From Oscillospiraceae bacterium (GTDB taxonomy: Bacteria; Bacillota; Clostridia; Oscillospirales; Acutalibacteraceae), in assembly GCA_015066245.1 (NCBI GenBank), contig SVOS01000002.1, forward strand, positions 160,796-224,795: a DNA stretch of 64,000 nt, in the 5' to 3' direction. Both the position numbers and the translations under genes were made by a program. This document shows, piece after piece, positions 57,620 through 64,000 of the stretch (positions within the stretch are counted from its first letter, which is position 1; the number at the start of each line of letters is the position of its first letter). Under the pieces are notes generated by a model, which was given only the letters and a program-made list of their open reading frames with translations, had not been told where the DNA came from and made no database searches.

Positions 57620-57910
57620 GCGTGACTGCAATAAATGATATGCGTTGAAGCGGGAGGTTGCGGCTTTTTAGCCGGTTTTTCCGTGGAGTATGTCCGATTT
57701 CAAACCGGGCGAAAAAATTTTAAAGCACAGTGTTAAGACAAAGGGGTTGCTATGTCCTAACTGTGCCCTTATGCTTTTCAAGACTTTCCCGGTTAACAAA
57801 ATATGGTTAACCGTTTTTTTATGAAGGGTGATGAAACACCCGGATGTGTGTAAAAGGTTTAGTTTTGAAGTACGCCCGCCAACTAACAAAATTTTAAGGA
57901 GGCGACTTTT
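57620..57910 (+). promoter_or_regulatory. structured leader of the S10 operon with an intrinsic attenuator
   Basis: In order: a GCCGGTTT / AAACCGGGC hairpin (57671-57710); a long hairpin GCACAG..TTAAGACA / TGTCCTAA-CTGTGC (57725-57766); a terminator-type hairpin CGGTTAAC (57790-57797) / GTTAACCG (57806-57813) followed by seven T (57814-57820); a small GGGTG/CACCC hairpin (57826-57841); then AAGGAGG before rpsJ. No gene is seen in it. A full terminator inside the leader implies attenuation control of ribosomal protein synthesis; the ligand is unknown. Confidence 0.65.
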
Positions 57911-58222
57911 ATGGCAGTCAAGGAAAAAATCAGAATTAGATTAAAGGGCTATGATCATCAGTTAGTTGATCAGTCAGCTGAGCGAATCGTTGCTACAGCA
58001 AAGCGTACAGGTGCAAGAGTATCCGGTCCCGTACCGCTCCCCACCGAGAAGCAGGTTGTAACAATTCTTCGTGCGGTTCACAAGTACAAGGATAGCCGCG
58101 AGCAGTTCGAAATGAGAACTCACAAGCGTCTTATCGACATCTTGAGACCTTCAAACAAAACAGTTGATGCTCTTATGAATCTGGAGCTCCCTGCCGGCGT
58201 TGAGATTGAGATCAAACTCTGA
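57911..58222 (+). CDS. rpsJ: 30S ribosomal protein S10
   Basis: A 103-residue S10 ([36 protein letters not shown] block), part of the 30S head and of NusB-S10 antitermination. AAGGAGG before the ATG. First gene of the operon, behind the attenuator leader. Confidence 0.97.
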   Translation: MAVKEKIRIRLKGYDHQLVDQSAERIVATAKRTGARVSGPVPLPTEKQVVTILRAVHKYKDSREQFEMRTHKRLIDILRPSNKTVDALMNLELPAGVEIEIKL

Positions 58223-58313
58223 TAGCTCAGTTATCAACCTACAAGCAGACAGGGTCAAGTCGATGAATGACTACATCTTCGTCGACCAATAACCTAATAA
58301 GGAGGAAAATAAA
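58223..58313 (+). other. rpsJ-rplC spacer with hairpin
   Basis: The 91-base spacer contains GGTCAAGTCGA(TGAA) paired with (TTC)GTCGACC at about 58253-58289 ahead of the AAGGAGG site. No T-run, so a processing or translation-control hairpin is more likely than a terminator. Confidence 0.4.
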
Positions 58314-58946
58314 ATGCAGAAAGCATTAATCGGCAAGAAGATCGGTATGACACAGATCTTCGACGAGAAGGGAAATGTAGTTCCCGTAACAGTTGTTGAA
58401 GCAGGCCCTTGCGTTGTTTCAATGATTAAGACAGTTGAGACTGACGGCTACAATGCAGTTCAGCTCGGCTTCGGTGATGTAAAGGCAAATAAACTCACCA
58501 AACCTATGAAGGGTCACTTTGACAAAGCAAACGTGGCTCCCAAGAAAACTCTCAAGGAGTTCCGCTTTGATGATTGCGCAGCTTACACAGTAGGCGACAT
58601 CGTAAAGGCAGACACATTTGAGGCTGGCATGAAGGTAGACGTAACAGGTACAAGCAAAGGTAAGGGTTACGCAGGCGTTATCAAGCGCTGGAACTTCAGC
58701 AGATTAAAGGAAACTCACGGTTCAGGTCCTGTAGCTCGTCACGGCGGCTCAATGGGTGCTTGTTCTTCTCCCTCCAGAGTATGGAAGGGCAAGAAGATGG
58801 CAGGTCACCTCGGTGCTGAGAAGGTTACAGTTAAGAACCTCAAAGTAGTTAAGGTTGATGTTGAGAACAACCTCGTTGCTATCAAGGGCGCTATTCCCGG
58901 TCCTAACGGCGGCACAGTTGTTATCAAAGACATCACTAAGGCTTGA
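58314..58946 (+). CDS. rplC: 50S ribosomal protein L3
   Basis: A 210-residue L3 ([20 protein letters not shown] start, [41 protein letters not shown] loop that reaches the peptidyl transferase centre). The conserved Gln methylation site of proteobacteria is not expected here. 18 bases before rplD. Confidence 0.97.
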   Translation: MQKALIGKKIGMTQIFDEKGNVVPVTVVEAGPCVVSMIKTVETDGYNAVQLGFGDVKANKLTKPMKGHFDKANVAPKKTLKEFRFDDCAAYTVGDIVKADTFEAGMKVDVTGTSKGKGYAGVIKRWNFSRLKETHGSGPVARHGGSMGACSSPSRVWKGKKMAGHLGAEKVTVKNLKVVKVDVENNLVAIKGAIPGPNGGTVVIKDITKA

Positions 58947-58963
58947 GGAAGGAGGAATACAGA

Positions 58964-59587
58964 ATGCCTAATGTAGCAGTATTAGATATGCAGGGCAAGA
59001 AGGTTGGCACAATCGACCTCAACGATGCAATTTTCGGTATCGAGCCCAATGCAGCAGTAATGCACCAGATGGTAGTTAACTACCTCGCAAGCCAGAGACA
59101 GGGCACACAGTCTGCTCTTACTCGTTCTGAGGTATCCGGTGGCGGTAAGAAGCCCTGGAGACAGAAGGGTACAGGTAGAGCTCGTCAGGGTTCAACAAGA
59201 GCTCCCCAGTGGACTCACGGCGGTATTGTGTTTGCTCCCAAGCCCAGAAGCTACCGCTTCTCCGTAAACAAAAAGGTTAAGAGATTGGCTCTTAAGTCAG
59301 CTCTTTCTTCTAAAGCAGCTGCTGAGGAAATCATCGTAATCGACTCCATCACAATGGACGAGTACAAGACAAAGACAATGGTTTCCATGCTTAAGGCAGT
59401 TGGTGCTGAGGGTAAGGCTCTTATTGTTCTTCCCGAGGTTAACAACTTCGTTATCGCATCTGCATCCAACATCGAGGGCGTTAAGACAGCTCAGGTTAAT
59501 ACAATCAATGTATATGACCTCTTAAACGCTGACAAGCTCATCATTGCTAAGGATGCTGTGGCAAAAATCGAGGAGGTGTACGCATGA
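58964..59587 (+). CDS. rplD: 50S ribosomal protein L4
   Basis: A 207-residue L4 starting at the ATG at 58964 with GGAGG nine bases upstream (the frame opens earlier, inside the rplC end). The exit-tunnel loop [21 protein letters not shown] is present. In E. coli L4 represses the S10 operon through its leader; whether it does so here is unknown. Its stop overlaps the rplW start as ATGA. Confidence 0.96.
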   Translation: MPNVAVLDMQGKKVGTIDLNDAIFGIEPNAAVMHQMVVNYLASQRQGTQSALTRSEVSGGGKKPWRQKGTGRARQGSTRAPQWTHGGIVFAPKPRSYRFSVNKKVKRLALKSALSSKAAAEEIIVIDSITMDEYKTKTMVSMLKAVGAEGKALIVLPEVNNFVIASASNIEGVKTAQVNTINVYDLLNADKLIIAKDAVAKIEEVYA

Positions 59588-59874
59588 TAGCTCAGGATAT
59601 TATCATCAGACCTATTATCACTGAAAAGAGCATGATTGGTGCTACTCAGAAGAAGTACACATTCGAAGTTGCCAAGAATGCAGGAAAGATTGAGATTGCT
59701 CAGGCAGTTGAAAAGCTTTTCAAGGTAAAGGTAGCAAAAGTTAACACCCTTCACGTACGTGGTCAGTATCGTAGACAGGGCAGAAGCGAGGGTTACACAA
59801 GAAGCTGGAAAAAGGCTGTTGTTACTCTCACTGCTGACAGTAAGAACATTGAATTTTTTGAAGGCATGATGTAA
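59584..59874 (+). CDS. rplW: 50S ribosomal protein L23
   Basis: A 96-residue L23 ([48 protein letters not shown]), located at the tunnel exit where SRP and trigger factor bind. ATGA overlap with rplD. Confidence 0.96.
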   Translation: MIAQDIIIRPIITEKSMIGATQKKYTFEVAKNAGKIEIAQAVEKLFKVKVAKVNTLHVRGQYRRQGRSEGYTRSWKKAVVTLTADSKNIEFFEGMM

Positions 59875-59953
59875 GCCTGACAAAATAAATTATCAGGCAG
59901 AACGTATGGGGACGCCATTCCCCGCAAAGCCATCATGAGGAGAGTGAAACCAA
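59875..59953 (+). other. rplW-rplB spacer with two hairpins
   Basis: GCCTGA / TCAGGC (59875-59898) and GGGGA..TCCCC (about 59910-59923) lie in a 79-base spacer before the GAGGAGAG site of rplB. Neither is followed by a T-run. Confidence 0.45.
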
Positions 59954-60787
59954 ATGGCTATTAAAGTATACAAGCCGACTACAAACGCAAGACGTAATAG
60001 CTCGGTTACAGATTATTCCATTCTTTCCAAGGTTGCACCCGAAAAGAGCTTACTTGCTCCTCTCAAGAAGAACTCCGGTCGTAACAGCTACGGCAGAATC
60101 ACAGTTCGTCACAGAGGCGGCGGTAACCGCAGAAAGTATCGTATCATCGATTTCAAGCGTCAGAAGTTTGACGTAGAGGGCGTAGTTAGAACACTTGAGT
60201 ATGATCCTAACCGCTCCGCATTTATCGCACTTGTTGAGTACACAGACGGCGAGAAGGCATACATCATCGCTCCTGAAGGACTCAAGGTAGGCGATAAGGT
60301 TATGGCAGGTGAGAATGCCGACATCAAGCCCGGCAACGCACTTCCCCTTTCCGCAATTCCCACAGGTACATTCATCCATAACGTAGAGCTTTATCCCGGC
60401 CGCGGCGCTCAGCTCGCTCGTGCAGCAGGTAACATGGCTCAGCTTATGGCTAAAGAAGACGGCATGGCTCTTTTAAGACTTCCTTCCGGCGAGCTCAGAA
60501 AGGTTCCTGCAAACTGCATGGCTACAATTGGTCAGGTAGGTAACACAGACCACGAGAACGTTAAGATCGGTAAGGCTGGTAGAAAGCGCAACATGGGTTG
60601 GAGACCTACAGTTCGTGGTTCTGTAATGAACCCCTGCGACCATCCCCACGGTGGTGGTGAAGGTAAGTCCCCCGTTGGTCGTCCCGGTCCTGTTACTCCC
60701 TGGGGTAAGCCTGCACTTGGCTACAAGACCAGAAAGACACACAACCGCTCCGATAAGTATATCGTAAAGCGTAGAAACAGTAAGTAA
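59954..60787 (+). CDS. rplB: 50S ribosomal protein L2
   Basis: A 277-residue L2, needed for subunit joining and peptidyl transfer. [17 protein letters not shown] start, [17 protein letters not shown], and the C-terminal [20 protein letters not shown] segment with the conserved His. Confidence 0.97.
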   Translation: MAIKVYKPTTNARRNSSVTDYSILSKVAPEKSLLAPLKKNSGRNSYGRITVRHRGGGNRRKYRIIDFKRQKFDVEGVVRTLEYDPNRSAFIALVEYTDGEKAYIIAPEGLKVGDKVMAGENADIKPGNALPLSAIPTGTFIHNVELYPGRGAQLARAAGNMAQLMAKEDGMALLRLPSGELRKVPANCMATIGQVGNTDHENVKIGKAGRKRNMGWRPTVRGSVMNPCDHPHGGGEGKSPVGRPGPVTPWGKPALGYKTRKTHNRSDKYIVKRRNSK

Positions 60788-60810
60788 GGCAGAGGAAAGG
60801 AGCTTATATA

Positions 60811-61083
60811 ATGAGTAGAAGTACTAAAAAGGGTCCTTTTGTTCAGCCCGTACTGCTCAAAAGGGTTCAGGAAATGAACGCTTCAGGCGAAAAGAGAATC
60901 CTCAAGACTTGGTCAAGAAGTTCAACAATTTTCCCTGATTTTGTAGGTCACACATTTGCAGTCCATGACGGACGCAAGCACGTTCCTGTATATGTAACTG
61001 AGGATATGGTTGGTCACAAGCTCGGTGAGTTTGCTCCCACCAGAACATTCAAGGGTCATGCAGGTTCAAAGACCAGTAGATAA
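60811..61083 (+). CDS. rpsS: 30S ribosomal protein S19
   Basis: A 90-residue S19 ([56 protein letters not shown]). AAAGGAG upstream. 19 bases before rplV. Confidence 0.97.
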   Translation: MSRSTKKGPFVQPVLLKRVQEMNASGEKRILKTWSRSSTIFPDFVGHTFAVHDGRKHVPVYVTEDMVGHKLGEFAPTRTFKGHAGSKTSR

Positions 61084-61102
61084 GCGGAAGGAGATTATTA
61101 GA

Positions 61103-61438
61103 ATGGAAGCAAAGGCATATTTAAACTATGTCCGTATTTCGCCCCGTAAGGTTTGCATCGTTCTGGATCTTATCCGCGGCAAAGATGTTAAGCTTGCAAA
61201 GGCTATTCTCGAGCATACACCTAAGGCAGCATGTGAGCCTCTCTTGAAGCTCTTAAAGTCTGCTGTAGCAAATGCAGAGAACAATCACGATATGGACACC
61301 TCTAAGCTTTACGTTGCAGCTTGCAGCGTTAGCCAGGGCCCCACACTTAAGAGAATCAGACCCAGAGCACAGGGTAGAGCCTTCAGAATCGACAAGAAGA
61401 CTTCACACATCACTCTGGTTCTCAAAGAGAAAGAATAA
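61103..61438 (+). CDS. rplV: 50S ribosomal protein L22
   Basis: A 111-residue L22 ([37 protein letters not shown], the tunnel hairpin [15 protein letters not shown]). The ATG at 61103 has GAAGGAG upstream; the longer frame overlaps rpsS out of register and is rejected. Confidence 0.96.
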   Translation: MEAKAYLNYVRISPRKVCIVLDLIRGKDVKLAKAILEHTPKAACEPLLKLLKSAVANAENNHDMDTSKLYVAACSVSQGPTLKRIRPRAQGRAFRIDKKTSHITLVLKEKE

Positions 61439-61456
61439 AGAAGGAGGTAATTAGTC

Positions 61457-62155
61457 ATGGGTCAGAAAGTTAATCCCCACGGTTTACGTGTAGGCGTTAT
61501 CAAGGACTGGGATTCCCGTTGGTTTGCTAACAAGGCAGCATTCGGCGATACTCTTGTTGAGGACTATAACCTCCGTAACGCTCTTAAGAAGCAGCTCTAC
61601 GGCGCAGGCGTTCCCAAGATTGAGATCGAGCGCTCAGGCGACAAGGTAAGAATCCACATTCATTGTGCAAAGCCCGGTATGATCATCGGTAAGGGCGGCG
61701 CAGAAATCGAGAAGCTCAGACTTCAGTGCGAGCAGATGCTCGGCGGCAAGACTGTTGCTATCAATATTGTAGAGGTTAAGGCTCCCGACCTCAACGCTCA
61801 GCTCGTTGCTGAGAGCATTGCACAGCAGTTAGAGAAGAGAATCTCTTACAGACGTGCTATGAAGCAGGCTATCGGCCGTGCTATGAGAATGGGTGCAAGA
61901 GGTATCAAGACACAGTGCAGTGGTCGTCTCGGCGGTGCTGAAATCGCAAGAAGCGAGCACTATCATGAGGGTACAATTCCCCTTCAGACACTCCGTGCTG
62001 ATATCGACTACGGTTTTGCTGAGGCAAACACAACATACGGCAAAATCGGCGTAAAGATTTGGCTTTACAGAGGCGAGGTTCTCAACGTAACTCAGAACAG
62101 ACAGCGTGAGAACAACCGTCCCAGAAGAAACAGAAGAGAAGGAGGCAATAAATAA
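61457..62155 (+). CDS. rpsC: 30S ribosomal protein S3
   Basis: A 232-residue S3: [20 protein letters not shown] start, KH domain with [14 protein letters not shown], and the C-terminal [12 protein letters not shown] block, ending in a basic Arg/Asn tail. Its TAA shares one base with the rplP ATG. Confidence 0.97.
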   Translation: MGQKVNPHGLRVGVIKDWDSRWFANKAAFGDTLVEDYNLRNALKKQLYGAGVPKIEIERSGDKVRIHIHCAKPGMIIGKGGAEIEKLRLQCEQMLGGKTVAINIVEVKAPDLNAQLVAESIAQQLEKRISYRRAMKQAIGRAMRMGARGIKTQCSGRLGGAEIARSEHYHEGTIPLQTLRADIDYGFAEANTTYGKIGVKIWLYRGEVLNVTQNRQRENNRPRRNRREGGNK

Positions 62156-62580
62156 TGCTGATGCCCAAGCGCGTTAAGTACAGAAGAGTACACAGAGGCC
62201 GTTTGACAGGTAAAGCATACCGCGGTAACACAGTTACTTACGGTGAGTATGGCCTTCAGGCTCTCGAACCCACATGGATTACATCTAACCAGATTGAGGC
62301 AGCTCGTATTGCAATCAACCGTTACTGCAAGAGATTTGGTAAGGTTTGGATCAAGATTTTCCCCGACAAGCCCGTAACAGCTAAGCCTGCTGAAACTCGA
62401 ATGGGTTCCGGTAAAGGTTCACCCGAGTACTGGGTAGCAGTTGTTAAGCCCGGCAGAATTATGTTTGAGCTTGCAGGTGTTGACGAGAAGACAGCTCGTG
62501 AGGCTATGCGTCTCGCAGCTAACAAGCTTCCCATCAAGTGCAAGTTTGTTAAGAAAGCAGATCAGGAGGTTGAGCAGTAA
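62155..62580 (+). CDS. rplP: 50S ribosomal protein L16
   Basis: A 141-residue L16 ([20 protein letters not shown] start, [20 protein letters not shown]). The MLMPKRV form is usual in Firmicutes, so the first ATG is kept. TAATG overlaps on both sides (rpsC, rpmC). Confidence 0.97.
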   Translation: MLMPKRVKYRRVHRGRLTGKAYRGNTVTYGEYGLQALEPTWITSNQIEAARIAINRYCKRFGKVWIKIFPDKPVTAKPAETRMGSGKGSPEYWVAVVKPGRIMFELAGVDEKTAREAMRLAANKLPIKCKFVKKADQEVEQ

Positions 62581-62783
62581 TGACAGCAGCAGAACTTAAG
62601 AAATTATCTGTAGACGAGCTTAATGAGAAGCTCGGCGACCTCAAAGAGGAACTTTTCAACCTCAGATTCCAGCTTGCTATTAATCAGCTCGAGAACCCCA
62701 TGCGTATTTCCGCAGTAAAGAAGGACATTGCAAGAGTTTCTACTGTTCTTCGTCAGTTCGAGCTTGAGAATACTAAGGCTTAA
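62580..62783 (+). CDS. rpmC: 50S ribosomal protein L29
   Basis: A 67-residue L29 ([46 protein letters not shown]), two helices at the tunnel exit. One-base overlap with rplP. Confidence 0.96.
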   Translation: MTAAELKKLSVDELNEKLGDLKEELFNLRFQLAINQLENPMRISAVKKDIARVSTVLRQFELENTKA

Positions 62784-62797
62784 GGGGGACGCTAAAC

Positions 62798-63052
62798 ATG
62801 GAAAGAAATTTAAGAAAAACCACTATCGGTAAAGTAGTTAGCAACAAAATGGACAAGACTGTTGTTGTAGCTGTTGAGGATAGTGTTAGACACCCACTTT
62901 ACAACAAAATCGTTAAGCGTACAAAGACATTCAAGGCTCATGATGAGAACAATGTTTGCGGCGTAGGCGACAGAGTAAAGGTTATGCAGACTCGTCCTCT
63001 TTCTAAGGATAAGAGATACAGAGTTGTTGAGATCGTAGAAAAAGCTAAATAA
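62798..63052 (+). CDS. rpsQ: 30S ribosomal protein S17
   Basis: An 84-residue S17 ([56 protein letters not shown]). 14 bases after rpmC and before rplN. Confidence 0.97.
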   Translation: MERNLRKTTIGKVVSNKMDKTVVVAVEDSVRHPLYNKIVKRTKTFKAHDENNVCGVGDRVKVMQTRPLSKDKRYRVVEIVEKAK

Positions 63053-63066
63053 GGAGGGAACACACT

Positions 63067-63435
63067 GTGATACAGCAGCAGACTTATCTTAAAGTTGCCG
63101 ACAACACAGGCGCAAAAGAAATTATGTGCATTCGTGTTCTCGGTGGTACAAGAAGAAAATATGCTAACATCGGCGACGTTATCGTAGCTTCTGTTAAAAA
63201 GGCAGCACCCGGTGGTGTTGTTAAGAAGGGCGACGTAGTTAAGGCAGTCGTTGTTCGTTCAGCAAAGGGCGTTCGCAGAGAAGACGGTACTTACATCCGC
63301 TTCGATGAGAATGCAGCGGTTATCATTAAGGAAGACAAGAACCCCAAGGGTACTCGTATTTTCGGACCGGTAGCCAGAGAGCTCAGAGACAAGGATTACT
63401 TAAAGATTCTTTCTCTTGCTCCCGAAGTACTTTAA
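63067..63435 (+). CDS. rplN: 50S ribosomal protein L14
   Basis: A 122-residue L14 with a GTG start at 63067 behind AAGGAGGG ([64 protein letters not shown]). The usual family start confirms the GTG. Confidence 0.97.
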   Translation: MIQQQTYLKVADNTGAKEIMCIRVLGGTRRKYANIGDVIVASVKKAAPGGVVKKGDVVKAVVVRSAKGVRREDGTYIRFDENAAVIIKEDKNPKGTRIFGPVARELRDKDYLKILSLAPEVL

Positions 63436-63450
63436 GGAGGATACACGCCA

Positions 63451-63768
63451 ATGAATAAGCTTCATGTAAAAACCGGCGATACAGTCGTTGTTATCAGCGG
63501 TAAGGACAAGGGCAAAAAAGGCAAGGTCCTCGCTGTAAGCCCCAAAGAGGGTAAAATCATCGTAGAAAAAGTCAACATGGTATCCAAGCACGTTAAACCC
63601 AGAAAGATGGGCGAGCAGGGCGGTATCATTAAGGCTGAAGGTGCTTTCTATGCTTGCAAGGCTCAGGTTTACTGTTCTTCCTGCAAGAAGGCAACAAGAG
63701 TTGCACACAAGGTTAACAAAGACGGCAGCAAAATCCGTGTTTGCACCAAGTGCGGCGAGAAGCTGTAA
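63451..63768 (+). CDS. rplX: 50S ribosomal protein L24
   Basis: A 105-residue L24 with the KOW motif (VVISGKDKGKKGKVLAVSP) and a C-terminal four-Cys zinc ribbon (YCSSCKKATR, VCTKCGE), the zinc-binding form found in Clostridia. 15 bases after rplN. Confidence 0.96.
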   Translation: MNKLHVKTGDTVVVISGKDKGKKGKVLAVSPKEGKIIVEKVNMVSKHVKPRKMGEQGGIIKAEGAFYACKAQVYCSSCKKATRVAHKVNKDGSKIRVCTKCGEKL

Positions 63769-63785
63769 GAAGGAGGAACTGAATA

Positions 63786-64000
63786 ATGGCTAGACTTAAG
63801 GAATTTTACGTTAAAGAAGTTGCTCCTGCTCTTATGAAGAAGTTCGAGTATAAGAGCGTTATGCAGATTCCCAAGCTTGACAAAATCGTAGTAAGCATTA
63901 CTTCCGGCGAGGCTAAGGATAACTCCAAGATGATTGATGCAATCGTTAACGACCTCGGTATCATCACAGGTCAGAAGGCAACAATCTGCCGCGCTAAGAA
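63786..64000 (+). CDS. rplE: 50S ribosomal protein L5, 5' part
   Basis: The first 71 codons of L5 ([53 protein letters not shown]), cut by the window end. GAAGGAGG upstream. Expected gene order after L24 in the S10/spc cluster. Confidence 0.95.
   Translation, partial: MARLKEFYVKEVAPALMKKFEYKSVMQIPKLDKIVVSITSGEAKDNSKMIDAIVNDLGIITGQKATICRAK

Overview
This 64 kb window looks like a chromosome segment of a spore-forming anaerobic Firmicute of the Clostridia, most likely a Ruminococcus-like member of the Oscillospirales. Four pointers support this: four secreted proteins with C-terminal dockerin modules, starch-binding CBM26-like modules next to GH13 amylases (the amylosome theme known from Ruminococcus bromii), the sporulation gene spoIIP, and Gram-positive traits (pyruvate phosphate dikinase, GatCAB, MurT/GatD-type genes, strong GGAGG ribosome sites). 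The placement is inferred from gene content only.

Layout. 1-0.87 kb: the end of a phage-tail-like module. 1-2.6 kb: a CBM26-dockerin secreted protein. 2.6-11.3 kb (minus strand): a housekeeping block glmU(N-terminal half)-prs, a HIT protein, pth-mfd, a PrsA-like foldase and a membrane-anchored low-complexity protein. 11.5-19.4 kb (plus): ppdK, an unknown protein, nicotinamidase-nadE, a candidate small RNA, a CHAP-SH3-dockerin hydrolase and asnS. 19.4-22.5 kb: small lipoproteins, an autoregulated-looking XRE module, a four-helix-bundle (S23-type) gene, a hairpin array and tRNA-Thr(GGT). 22.5-31.2 kb: an amidohydrolase, a dockerin-bearing papain-like protease, spoIIP, dusB, glyA and rarA. 31.5-38.8 kb: a starch-use locus with a non-catalytic CBM26x2-Ig-dockerin protein followed by two tandem secreted alpha-amylases. 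38.8-49.2 kb: an ABC exporter pair, gatCAB, a Fur/PerR regulator, an amidase, a LUD protein, a tiny Asn/Gln/Lys protein and a frameshifted rsmA. 49.3-57.4 kb: murI-DUF1934-argS (minus), an unknown protein, Nudix, PAP2, a GlmU-acetyltransferase-like protein and a divergent MurT/GatD pair. 57.6-64 kb: the S10 ribosomal protein operon behind a long structured leader, running off the right edge in rplE.

The most unusual signals are: (i) three intergenic arrays in which different short palindromes alternate with a constant box (ATATCGC/GCGATATA in two arrays, TGATGATATAC in the third), the third lying directly upstream of the four-helix-bundle gene promoter; (ii) a MurT/GatD pair in which GatD has lost both glutaminase residues; (iii) the two activities of GlmU apparently encoded by separate genes 43 kb apart; (iv) a 45-residue protein made almost only of Asn, Gln, Lys and Ser behind a very strong ribosome site; (v) a candidate CU-rich small RNA and an intrinsic attenuator in the S10 leader. 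Residue numbers below are estimates from coordinates unless short enough to count; no database or folding computation was run.
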